DNA from: Ectocarpus siliculosus | Taxonomy: Eukaryota; Sar; Phaeophyceae; Ectocarpales; Ectocarpaceae | DNA length: 33,333 bases | NCBI GenBank assembly: GCA_000310025.1 | Contig: FN649741.1 | Location: 2,344,841-2,378,173, forward strand | Reading direction: 5' to 3' | In this document: positions 1 through 10,493 of the stretch, in pieces | How the letters are laid out: each line of letters starts with the position of its first letter | Position numbering within the stretch: position 1 is the first letter of the stretch | Translations under genes and position numbers: made by a program | Notes under the pieces: generated by a model | Seen by the model: only the letters and a program-made list of their open reading frames with translations | Databases searched by the model: none | Told to the model about the DNA's origin: nothing

Positions 1-62
1 CCCCCCCCCCCCCTCCCCCCTTTTACCCCCCCCCCCCCAAAAAAAAAAAAACGAAAAAAAAG
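1..62. repeat. Homopolymer-rich left edge (poly-C then poly-A)
   Basis: The first bases are long C runs followed by A runs with few interruptions. This is low-complexity sequence, possibly a contig edge or a poorly assembled stretch. It lies just downstream of the last visible exon of the minus-strand dehydrogenase, so the missing end of that gene may sit beyond it. Confidence 0.8.
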
Positions 63-291
63 GTCTGGAACGTATCACCCCACCGTCGTCGTGCCGTGCC
101 CCCAAGGAACTTTCACTGACGACGAACATTCTACCCGTCACTGGGAAAGTGCACCCGGTGTCCGCACAGCAGGCAGGTGTGGTAACGTCTCTGCTCTCAC
201 AAGCCTTGTCTTAATCCACCCACACGGACCACTTCTTCTCCAGACACGCAGTACTGCTGTTTCTGGGCAGTGGCGGCGCTTTTTGATGCAA

Positions 292-3200
292 TCATGAAAG
301 GGCTTTTCTAATCCCTCCCGTTATTGTAGCTACAAGATCGTGTTGAATTTCACTCCATCTGTACTCCATCCTTGCCTGTTTTCCGTAGAAGTTGATGTCG
401 CCGCGGAACGAAGCACCGGACCCGGTGAAGCTAAAGAAAGGCAGCGGTACGGGCACCGGGACGTTGATCCCCACCTGTTTGTTCGGCATGGGCAGCACGC
501 GCGCGTAAGGACGCTTTGAGATCGCGCGGATGGGCCGATCTGCCCCTAAAAAGAACAAACAAACAACGACCCGTGGATGATCCATTATTTTCTATCATCG
601 TCGAAAGACAATTAAGAACTCAACGCGTCACCATCTCGACGGAAACAGACCGAAACACGACACCAAAACAGAGTGTTGCTTCCCGCACTCAAAAAACTTT
701 GTGAAATTGCAAACGCATGCCGTCGTTCAAGCATTGCCTCACGTGCATCATCTCTCCTCACAAGTCTCTAAACGTAACACGAATCTAAACCAGCAATGAA
801 GAACAATTCCCCCCTGTCTTACATAGTCATGATGCATAACCAATAAACACTTATTATCGTTGTGAATCGTAGCCCGCACTTCGCCCCGAACCGGGATTGT
901 AGGGATGCGAGATCTACTAGACAATGGCACGCGTTTACATGAACACCCCCAAAATAACGAAGAGAGAGAGAGAGAGAGAGAGCACCACCCCGCACCTGGC
1001 CGGCGTGAATCTCGCGTTGGAATCTCCTTGCTGCTGCCCCCGATCTCGTGAAGATCGACGTTCCTGGTTGTTGTTTTCGTGTTTTCGTCCGGACAAGCGC
1101 AGACAGAGCGTCGACGTCGAAAGAGAAAAGCATAAATCGATAGATTTTGCACTTTACACTTGTTGTAGTCGGTGTGTTGTAGTCACAAGGAAAGCCAAGC
1201 ACAGAGTCCGCCTGCGCCGGTCGCACAGGTGCCGATGTCTGAAGGTGCTGAGCAGAGCCCGGCACTATATATAGTGCGTGAAGCCGACAGTATTAGCTAC
1301 AGCAGCAAGCACGACAACACCAACAGCAACAGCAACCACACCACAACAACAACAACATTGATAATCACCACCACCACCACCACCAACAACAATAACAGCG
1401 ATTTTCAGGGAGAGAGGATATACCTACCGTTGCCGTAGCTGCAGGAGTTAACCAGCCCGACGGCCTCCTCGAGGGTGCCCACCGTCACCAGGCACAAGAC
1501 CGGCCCGAACACCTCTGAGTCGTACGCCGACATGCCTGGCCCGACCTGTTTCCCGGAGAGGATGGTTGGACCAACGAAGTTCCCGCTCTCGTACCCGTCT
1601 ACCGCGACGCCCCTGGCGTTGCGTCGGGTACAGTGTAGCGATGAAGCAGCGGGAGGTTTCAAACGAGGGCGATGTGAGCTTTCGAATGCGGTCGGGGTGT
1701 GTACGTCAGGCCCCGGTCTCTCGTATCCGTCTTCCGTGACGCCTCCTATGTGCGTGAGGCCCTTTGCTGACTACCCGAATAGGACGGTGGGAGACCCACG
1801 TAGTTCCCGCTCTTGTGGCCATCAACCTCGGCGCCTCGGGCATTGTGCCAGTATTCATGATGAAACGGTCGGAAGGTCTCAAATGAAGGTGGTGTGAGCT
1901 GTATTACGGTCGGGGTATGTACGTCAGGCGCATTGCTGATGGCTCGGACAGGATTGTGGGAGGTCTACCGCGATGCCTCTGGAATTGGTGTCAGTATTCA
2001 TGATGAAACAGCTGGAGGGTCTCAAATGAGGGTGATGTGAGCCGTATTGCGGTCGGGGTACGTATGTCAGGTGCTTTGCTGATGGCTCGGACAGGATGGT
2101 GGGAGACCCCCGAAATTCCGGTCTCTCGTATACCGTACGTCCACCGCGATCGCCCTTGGTATTGTGTCGGTTCACGTGGTGATGATGAAACAACGGGTCG
2201 TTAGCAGGTGGGTATGCTTTGTTTTTTTGGGAGAGTACATCGTATCAGCGGCGGCCCCTGCTCTCTTGGTGCACTGCACACCTGCCTGGCTCTAGCGGAA
2301 GGGTGATCCAGGAAATGTACCGTATGTTGTTGTTCTTGCTGCTGCCGCTGCTGCGGCCTGTCGACTCATCAACCCCGTGGGAAAAGCCTTACCCTATCCC
2401 TAACCCTAGTTTGTTACCTTAATTTTCCTAGCAGCATCCTGTGTGGATTTGGGGTCAAGCAGTTTGTTACCATATTTATTTCCGGCCGCAGCCCTCGAGC
2501 ACTTCCTTGGTAATCGCTACCCTGTAGGGTTAGGCGGGCGTGGACCTAAGTGTTTGGTGTGTCACAAGGTTAGGGTAGGGATAGAAGGGCTAGCGCCAGG
2601 CAGGGACCTATGCTAAGCCCTACGAGATATAACCTTGCTTCCTTCGGTGTAACACCCCGAAATCATGCCGCGCCCCACGGACCTTCCGTCAAGCACAACG
2701 TCCGCGCCAGCATCTTGCGATTCCTGTACAAGGCGCTCGGCCCTCTCCCTCGCCTCCCTGGTTATCATCGGGCCCACATCCACACCTTCCTTCCATCCGG
2801 GACCAACCTGTACAGTGCACAGTATTGTTGCACAACCGCAACAAAAACATATTCAGCATGTTAGTACCGGCGCATAACAGCAAAAGTAAGCACGAAAACA
2901 CAACCAACGGAAGACAGCAGTAGCGCGATAAATAATCCTCGTGAGGGAATACTTGGAGAATTTTGCTGCTGTCGCACGCACGGGAGAATAGCACCAGAGG
3001 GGAGCACCAAACGCACAACTAACGCGACTTAGAGAACAGCAGCGGCATCAACACTTAGCCTGGTTTACATTTCACCAAAATCAACAACACCTATAGATAA
3101 ACACCGCAAGGTATCCATCCAGAGTGGCGTCAGAAGAAGAGATGGGGCGAACACACACGTGTGCGCACACACAGCCTGCGGTGTTGTACACAAAAGATGC

Positions 3201-3323
3201 GTCCCGACAAAAAAAGCGCCGACCGCGGCCCCGCCATCTAGAGTTAGTTGCACCACCGCGCACAGGCACACGGCGAGAGAGAGAGAGACAGAGACAGAGA
3301 GGGAGAGAGAGAAAAAGAGAGAC

Positions 3324-3412
<89 letters not shown>

Positions 3413-6400
3413 GGCCTCAGGCCGGCCAGGCGGCCGCTCGCTCTCACTTTCAGCGCCGACGCACCCCGCACGATGTCTTGGGCCCAGCCTCCGGCTTCGC
3501 CCACCAGCACGGCGACGGAGAGGGCCATGCACCGCTGCCCCGCCGCCCCGAACGACGCCCCGATTACCGCGCTCACGGCGGCGTCTCTGCGTGGACCGCA
3601 GCCGGGAACAAGCGAACGGATAGTATCATCACACGCGCGCGCACCTTACATTAAGACTATGCACGCAATTCAGCAAAAACCACCGTGGGGTGGCAGGATG
3701 TATCGCATACACCCCCAGGTGATGTGCAATATTTGGGCTTCCAAAACCTCCTCTCTGGGTGCGTTATCTGTGTCGTGACATACGTCGCCCTAACATTGAT
3801 CTGGGAGAATGTTTACGTTTCCGGGCTCGCATTGACGCGCAAATTCATTTCCACCGGGTGCGGTATTGTGTGGGGGGAGGTGTTATCTGATGTGCGTGTG
3901 TTATCTTGGGTCGACTATACCGATGATAGTTTTGTGATTTCGAGCGCTCTTGCCTTTCCGCGTCGGGTAGCACGACGACGTGGTTCTTCGCCCCCATGTT
4001 GGACTGGACCCGCTTTCCCGCGGCGGTGCCCCTAGCGAAGATGTGCTCCCCAGCCTTGTGAGACAAGAAGAGGTACAGCAGTGAGGCAAGTATGCCTATG
4101 ACAACACGTGAAGTGCTACAAGTGCAAGTATTGCTATGGCACCACAAGAGGTACAGCGAGACAAGGGTGCATATGAGACAAGAAGAGGTGCGGCGAGACA
4201 AGTGCACGTATGAGACAAGAAGAGGTACAGTTGTGAAACAACTATGCCTATGAGACAACAAGAGGTACCGTAGTGAGACAAGTATGCCTATGGGTCAACA
4301 AGAGGTACCGTAGTGAGACAAGTATGCCTATGGGACAACAAGAGGTACAGTAGTGAAACAAGGATGCCCATGGGACAACAAGAGGTACCGTAGTGAGACA
4401 AGTATGCCCATGAGACAACAAGGTGTACAGCAGTAGTGAGACAAGTATGCCTACGGGATAAAAAGTGGTACAGTTGTGAGACAAACACGCTAGATCAGCA
4501 ACAGCCCGAGACAGATGACCTGCAAGATAGCGTATGGAGCTACACATCACAAGGAAACGGAACCAAGAAAATGCGCCAAAAAAGGTGCAGCAACAAATCA
4601 CCGTCCCCGCGAACTGGTCCTGCTCATTTCGCCGTACACGAAACTGTGTTTTTGCCTCTTTGAGCTGCCCTTCTCCCGACTTGGAGTTATCTAGCAACAG
4701 CAGTGTCAACATCATGTACTTACTACACGAAATTATTGAAACCCCCAAAATACAAAAAAAGTTGGTTCACCAACTGCTGACGTGCACGACAGCGGCTGCT
4801 ACGGCCAAACTCGAGCCTCACAGACCTGATTCCCCCCCACAAAGGAGATGGCTTTGATGTCCGGGGAGTCGCAGACGAAGTCGACGGCCTCGTGACCCCC
4901 GTGGATCACATTCAAAACGCCTGGACAATAATGGGAACCCGGTAGGCGGCGGGTTTGTTTGGGAGATTTTGGCGGGTGGTCAGCTGACCGGCGTGGTTCG
5001 GGGTTAGCTATACATATTGGGGGAGCATCACCCGAAAAACCGTGTTGATGCTTCAACGCTGACTCGAACCGTAAGCTGGTCTGGTTGTACTCCAATCGCC
5101 AAGACACCAAAAATAATACAATTAAGACACCTACACCGCAACTCCCTTCCCTTGCCTACGTCAGCACTAGCGGAGTAGTAGCATGCACAGCTCAGCGCTG
5201 AAGTCGCTGATAAGCCGAGAGGGACGACGGTCCAAAGCGCAAACTTGAAAAACACGCCCCCTCGAAAGAGAACAACAGAAGCCCCTTCTTTTTGTTGGTC
5301 TTACTCTCACCGTCCGGTAGGCCAGCCTCCGAAGCCATCGAAGCGAGCTTCATCGCTGCCCCGGGACACTTCTCTGACGGTTTCATCACGAACGTGTTTC
5401 CGGCGGCTATCGCGAGAGGGAACATCCACAACGGGATCATCGCCGGGAAATTGAAAGGACAGATTCCTTCATGGCGGGGGGGGGGGGGGGAGGAAAGCAG
5501 CGGCACGGACGAGGTCACGAGCGGTTCCAAGCACATAAAACAAAGCTGAGTTGTAACGTTCAACCGTGTTGTACGACGGTGAAGCTGAGAGAACCTGTGT
5601 TGCCGCACACCTTCACACGCGTGCGCATTTCGCTGCGAAATGACAACAAGGGCCAAAATTAGCAGGACGAAAATCAGCAAGAGAAAGTACGGCGGGCAGC
5701 CCAGGCACCAAGGCGGTACGGCAAATATCGCCTCCCCCCCGACTTTTTACAACTACGCTCAGCACGGGAGGTGAGGCATTGTGGGGGGGGATATTCGTAC
5801 GGTGTCGACGGAGATAAAAACAGGGTAAAAAGCAGCAGCAGAATAGATTGGCAGAGCACGCGTAGCGTGATGTGTGGTGCCATGTGCTACAAGGAGACAC
5901 GTTTCGAGGTTTGCTGAGACACACGATGCGATCGTGACGTGAACGCGAGGTGATACAACAGACGAGGTACTTACACACATTTTCGTGGTGCAATGAGTTT
6001 GTTTGAGAGTGACGGGGCGCGGCAACGGCTTACACAACATCGGGCGATGTTGTGCGCAAACGATGCGACAATCATCCCCTCCTAGCGCTCCGTCCCGGCA
6101 TGGTAGGGATGCGAGGTCTACGGTCTTATGAACTTTGATGACGATCAGGACACATACGTAAAGAGACGGGGCGACGTCAAATTCACCAAGTATGTCGAAA
6201 TCTGCAAAAAGACCGACTTTACTGCCTGATTGCACCCCCCTGCTCACCGGCGCAGACGCCTATCGGCTCGCGGTACGAGTACGTGTCCATCCCCGCCGCC
6301 ACCCCGCCGAGGGTCTCTCCCATCATGGCCGCCCCGACCCCGCACGCTTGCTCCACCACCTCCAGCCCTCGAAACACGTCGCCCCGCGCGTCTGTCAACA

Positions 6401-9400
6401 GCGTGTGTGTGGCAGGGGAGAGAGGGTCCCAGGCGTTCACAGCATGTAACCGGCGATAGAGGGTCCCAGGTGTCTACAGCATGTGTCCGGCCATAGAGGG
6501 TCCCAGGTGTCTACAGCATGTGTCCGGCCATAGAGGGTCCCACGTGTTAACAGCATGTGACCGGCCGTAGAGGGTCCCACGGCTACGCGCGTCTGTCAAC
6601 AGCGTGTTGCAGGGGAGATAGGGTCCCAGGTGTCTACAGCATGTAACCGGCGATAGAGGGTCACAGGGCTAGAGGGGTGAAGGGGTCGAAAGCGACGACA
6701 GCAACGAAATTAGGGTAGGGTTAGCATCTCCGCGCAACACGTTGTTGTATGAAGCTGTTAGCACCCATCTAGCGGCTTCACGATACAGCCCGCGGTGTCT
6801 AGTTACCTGTTGGCCGACAAATGATTGTCTCCTACCGCCGGAACCCTCTCTGACGTCACGACTTGCCTGTCATTGCTTCTGCGAAGCTAGCCTCGATTGA
6901 ACCGGACAACCACACAAAAGAAAGGTACGCACAAAACATTTCACTCTGCTCGAGGGAAGCCCAGCTCCACCTGGCGGTTCGACTTGCGCCTCTTGGGCTT
7001 GCCGGGGCCCAACGCACCGCCGCCGCCTCAAGCGCTAGCAACTTTGACGGCCGATGTTAACAGCCGTGAAACAGACCGACTACTGGAAGACCTTTCTCGT
7101 CCCCCGTTGATGCATCCGCCTAGTCGATCAACGGCGGCGGGTGGTTCCCCTGACTTTCGTTTTTGTGGCTCCTCACCGGCTAGAGTTTTCCCTTGCTCCA
7201 ACGTGATGCTAGCAGCGAGTTCCTCCGTTCTTTCCCTGAACGGGCAGAGCCGGCCAAAAAATCCGTGTTCAAGGGAGGTCGGGCTTGTCACACATCGAAT
7301 CTCTCGAGTTTGACCTGTTGCCTGGTTGGTTTTTGGAACTCTGCATACTCGTGCGTCCATGCTGAATGGTTGTTGTTGTTGTTGTTGTTGCCGTCGCTGC
7401 TGTCTTCACACAAAAAAATCATCCCGGTCCTTCTAACATGAGGACCGGTCCAACTGACGCGGACCCTCCTAGTTTCTGGCACCACTGAACCTTCCGAAGC
7501 CCTTCCTACGCCAGCAACAATGTCAAGAGCGCCCGCCGGTCTGACGGCTTGCCCTCTAACGGGAAGGATCCTCAGCCTTCCCTGTCCTGTTACGACTACG
7601 CTAAATTAACCGCAGTTTCCCTACAGCCATGATCCACATAGTAGCCATCCAATAGATAGAGGCTGGCTGTTGCGCGATCAGCGCTGCAAGGCAGAACCCT
7701 TCTCGACAGACCTTATCAGCCCCTGGAGCTTGAACATCACTCGTGATCGGTGCTGAACGGGCACATCTCTCCACGAAGAAAACGCCTCCTTTGCCGACGA
7801 AACCGCAGCCTCCATCTGCGACCCTCCCCCCACGTAACACAGTGGAACGCAAAGCAAGAAGGGGGTGGTGTATAAAGAGGAGTCCAGACGTTTTTTTTTT
7901 TGCAAGTACTGTATTGACACGCTACCTTTTAGGTGACACAACGTACGACACCCCCTGGACTGATTTTCAAAGCTCGGTAATTCCGCAGCAGAAAGGGTAT
8001 GTGGTGCCGAAAAATGGTGGCGGGGTTGTAACTGTCCCAGCGAGAGCTCTCCAAAATGGTATCGTTTGTACCATACACCCTCTTTGTCGTCCTGGAGTAC
8101 TGTAGTCGACATTTGAAAATCGGTCCGGGGGGTGTGGTAGCTTATGCCACCCACAGGTGGTCCACTCAGCTACTACCCCGAGTACGAAACTATCTCTAGA
8201 AATCGCGGTTGGTGGCACTTGTCATGCACATGGTACGGGGGAGCTCCGCGCTATGCCTGACTCAACTGGCATGGCACAATTCAAGGCGTACAAAGATTAA
8301 TAGATTTATTATTCCGATCTGAAATGTCCCTCCGACAACAATGCAAGGCAGGAAAATAACTAACAAAGATGCGAGCTTTCCTTGGAAAAGTTTGAAAATT
8401 CTGGAACAAGCAAAACGCGAAGACGAGCGGGAGGCCTTAGGTATTTTTGTGCGCGGCCTTCGCTTCAGCGGTCAAGCTAGCATACCCCGAAATGCTCGAG
8501 GAGGCGAAGCAGAGAGAGAAAGCAGAGAGAGCACCTGCCCGCGTCGCTCCATACGGCAACAAAGTTCGCCCCATTTGACGCTCTTAAAGTAAGACGGTCG
8601 AACTCTTCGCACACGTGCATGTTCTCTGAAATGGGAGGAAGATCGTCTAGGCCTTGCTCCACTCCCGTGCCTGCCCACCACTGTGTGCGGTAAAATAGCA
8701 CTGCTGCTGACGTGTGATACACCCCCCGTGCCTCACCTCCGCACTGGTGCTACGGGGCACCCTGCACACGGGAGCTTGATTGGCCGGGCTGTTGATGTCG
8801 ATCCAGCTCGTCGCGGCGCTTTCCCTCGCCTCGCCGTCGATAAAATTGCAAACGTCGAACTGACGTGGATGCCGTTGGGGGTATGGCATGCGTGTTGTCA
8901 GGCGCCGAAAACTTTGATAAAAAGGAACACAAAGATTTTGGCGTCGTGTGTGTCTCAGGTACAAAGCAGCAGTAGCCGGAACTTCACCTGAGACGGGGAC
9001 GGAACTTCACGTTTCACGAGGCGATGATGATGGAGCGAAAAATCGTCCCACTACTTCTACTGTGCACTCCGCAATATGCCCACCCTACATACTAGACACA
9101 AGGGTCGTTGTAGTTTTCACAGCAGATGTAGGTGCCGACTGGGACCAAGCGGACGTCGAGTGCTTCATGTGGTAAAACGATTGCTGAGACTCGCGTCCGC
9201 GCGACAACACTACGTTACTCAAGAAAATGGAACGTTTCGTACATTCCTGAGTCAAAACAGCGAACACATACATACATACATACATGGGAATCCAAAAGTT
9301 TGCCAAAAGAAGTACAAAGTTGCGAGCGATCGATGCAAAAAAGTTGTTGTTTCTCAATCGTTTGAAGTTTGGCAGGGTGCTCTTTGTTCCGTCACAGCAG

Positions 9401-10493
9401 CACTGCAGCATCAAGGAAAAAAAAAGACACACACAGCAGCGTAATGGTACTCTGTACTGTACATGCTCAGCACATTAGTCTATGTCTTTCCCGGACGCAA
9501 GGTTGCACGAGCACGTGCCGATGTACATGTACCGCAATCTTGTACCACCTACATATCTCTTGTTTTGACAATGTGAAAGCCTGGACCTGTAATGCCATGA
9601 AGACAGGGGCACAAAACGCTTTCGTTTGGGATTGAAGATTCGGCCGGTCGCTCCGATGGTCTCCTTGGTGCAACACAGCAGTAACCTCGAAAAGCTTCAA
9701 TCGGCCAGGTTGAAGGTTTTTGGGGTTGGAAAAAAAAACGTGACATACACTACTGCTGTACATCGCTGTTCAGCGTTTCAACCTCAACATTCATATTCAA
9801 GCGCTTGTTCGCTGGTAAGGTTGGGGCAAGGAACTGCTACACCTCTAACTGCACCGCAGAGGGACACTATTTTGCGGAGCCGTAGATCAGGGTTCTTCAG
9901 TCCGAAGACCGGCAGTGCAGGAGGTGCAAGTTGCGACCAACGGCCAAAATGAGGCATGGAAAAAGGAAAACCCTGGGAGAACTGGCTATATTCGGCAGCC
10001 CAACTGAGGAAAGAGGGCTTGGGCCAGCGGCCGTTCTTCTCTCTTCGCATGGCAGACGGCGAATGGGAAGCATATCCAAGAGTATAATCTCGGCTTTGCG
10101 AGCTGTTCTACGGCGGCATTAGCTCCCTTCAGGTCGCTATTTGGCGGCCTGCACTGAATTGTATGTACATGGGGACCGCTTCTGTACGCTACCAAGGTTG
10201 TACAGCGGCTGGTATCACCCCGGAGAGTTCAACCAACACCTTCCGGCTCAAGGACCAGAGGCAGACTGACACTCGGGGCCCACACATGAACATCCGCCAG
10301 ATGGAGTAGATCCAAGCAGACATACGGGTTTCGGGCACATACGCACCGGAGGACGGTCACGCATGGCGTTGAAAGCAGCAGCAGCAGACGATGCGCTTCT
10401 TTCCCTCCGACCGAGATGCTGGGATCGCGGCAACGAACGTCTCGCTGCCACCGACCGTGCCGCATTTTGGAACGTCGAAATCCGGAAAGTCAT
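292..10493 (-). CDS. Methylmalonate-semialdehyde dehydrogenase (CoA-acylating), mitochondrial, ALDH6 family; 13 visible exons, C-terminus incomplete
   Basis: Exons (minus strand, 5' to 3'): 10347-10493, 8737-8859, 7712-7815, 7177-7235, 6248-6391, 5311-5466, 4826-4920, 3954-4054, 3448-3586, 2683-2807, 1428-1612, 996-1063, 376-474. All junction phases agree and give 515 codons, collinear with the family. Exon 1 is an Arg/Ser/Ala-rich presequence with almost no acidic residues, typical of a mitochondrial transit peptide. Family landmarks: WIDINSPA in exon 2, [10 protein letters not shown] in exon 4, GDVFRG in exon 5, [13 protein letters not shown] and KPSE (about 221-224) in exon 6, AISFVG in exon 7, NMGAKNH in exon 8, [10 protein letters not shown] with catalytic Cys about 329 and the adjacent Arg in exon 9, NFVGPTI and FGPV in exon 11, NVPVPVPLP and FRGD in exon 13. 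The enzyme oxidises methylmalonate or malonate semialdehyde to propionyl- or acetyl-CoA with NAD in valine and pyrimidine breakdown. Unspliced reading of exon 13 stops at 292 with a tail unlike the family. Confidence 0.93.
370..375 (-). other. Possible second GC-type donor (CAG|GCAAGG) after dehydrogenase exon 13
   Basis: Conserved sequence stops at FYGKQ, exactly before AAACAG|GCAAGG. Reading on gives 27 residues to a stop at 292 that do not look like the family's C-terminus. A GC donor here would link to a last exon that I cannot find in bases 1-290. Otherwise the protein really has this divergent tail. Confidence 0.4.
958..982. repeat. (AG)n microsatellite in intron 12 of the dehydrogenase gene
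   Basis: About 12 AG units lie 14 bases downstream (minus strand) of the exon 12 donor, giving a CT tract in the transcript. Confidence 0.9.
1297..1402. repeat. CAA/CAC trinucleotide-rich tract in intron 11
   Basis: Runs of CAA, AAC and CAC triplets fill the region just 3' (minus strand) of exon 11. They look like ordinary microsatellite sequence; the plus-strand Thr/Asn-rich reading is a by-product. Confidence 0.85.
1613..2215 (-). repeat. Tandem array containing decayed copies of the 5' part of dehydrogenase exon 11
   Basis: Three imperfect tandem units follow exon 11 on its 5' side, inside intron 10. Each has the block 'atgatgaaac..ggtc..aatga.ggtg.tgtgagc' and then, on the minus strand, a remnant of the exon start. 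The real exon reads [14 protein letters not shown]. The copy at about 1780-1840 reads [14 protein letters not shown], the one near 1960-1980 is cut down to GIAVD, and the one near 2095-2160 reads [16 protein letters not shown]. Copies of the acceptor region go with them. Known: intronic exon duplications occur in many genes. Inferred: these copies are non-functional, since they lack a good donor and the rest of the exon. Confidence 0.75.
3277..3416. repeat. (GA)n microsatellite, ~140 bp, in intron 9 of the dehydrogenase gene
   Basis: Almost uninterrupted GA units with a few CAGA variants start about 30 bases from the exon 9 donor. On the transcribed (minus) strand this is a long CU tract. All Arg/Glu or Leu/Ser readings through it are artefacts. 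Confidence 0.95.
3948..3953 (-). other. GC-type 5' splice site (AG|GCAAGA) after dehydrogenase exon 8
   Basis: Exon 8 must end at 3954 (GAC GCG GAA AG) for its phase to join exon 9 at 3586 and give PDAER then [10 protein letters not shown], which keeps the family spacing without gap. The intron then begins GC rather than GT. The surrounding bases are otherwise a strong donor, as is usual for GC-AG introns. No GT donor nearby gives the right phase. Confidence 0.75.
4055..4490. repeat. 40-bp minisatellite, about 11 units, in intron 7 and abutting exon 8
   Basis: The unit is close to GTGAGACAAGTATGCCTATG followed by GGACAACAAGAGGTACCGTA. Central units are nearly identical; the edge units are degenerate. 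The unit nearest the gene includes the exon 8 acceptor (cacaag|GCT, 4055-4060), so the acceptor's pyrimidine tract comes from the array. Each unit on the minus strand also holds TCTCATAG or CCCATAG, which resemble acceptors. Confidence 0.9.
6384..6670. repeat. ~39-bp minisatellite with a duplicated splice-acceptor segment, intron 4 of the dehydrogenase gene
   Basis: About five units of the form TAGAGGGTCCCAGGTGTCTA then CAGCATGTGTCCGGCCA lie directly 5' of exon 5. The segment GCGCGTCTGTCAACAGCGTG followed by GGCAGGGGAGA and one unit occurs twice, at about 6386 and about 6590. The first copy holds the real exon 5 acceptor (minus strand TTGACAG|ACGCGCG). Confidence 0.85.
7924..8158. mobile_element. 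MITE-like element with ~41-bp terminal inverted repeats
   Basis: Bases 7931-7971 and the reverse complement of 8112-8152 match at most positions. The inner ACACCCCC(T/C)GGAC(T/C)GATTTTCAAA is nearly perfect, and weaker similarity extends a few bases outwards to ACCT. The 140-bp centre has no coding potential. It lies in intron 2 of the dehydrogenase gene, between exons at 8737 and 7815. No clear target-site duplication was seen, so the superfamily is unknown. Confidence 0.65.
8860..10346 (-). other. Intron 1 of the dehydrogenase gene; no gene seen within
   Basis: The intron runs from donor CCG|GTGCGT (10346) to acceptor CACGTCAG|TTC (8860). Short ORFs on both strands look random. A (CATA)n microsatellite lies at about 9265-9285. 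Nothing else was recognised. Confidence 0.8.

Noticed and set aside
2390-2580. Telomere-like CCCTAACCCTA and TTAGGGTAGGG pieces (also near 6708)
   Set aside because: There are only one or two units each, interrupted and in mixed orientation inside introns; this is too little for an interstitial telomere tract.
3124-3654. Long Arg/Glu-rich and Leu/Ser-rich ORFs on both strands
   Set aside because: They arise from the GA microsatellite, and their ends overlap a confirmed dehydrogenase exon in another frame.
3845-4748. Minus-strand ORFs with repeated Leu/Ser/Cys/His segments that look like membrane repeats
   Set aside because: They are translations of the 40-bp minisatellite in an intron; only the exon 8 part (3954-4054) is coding.
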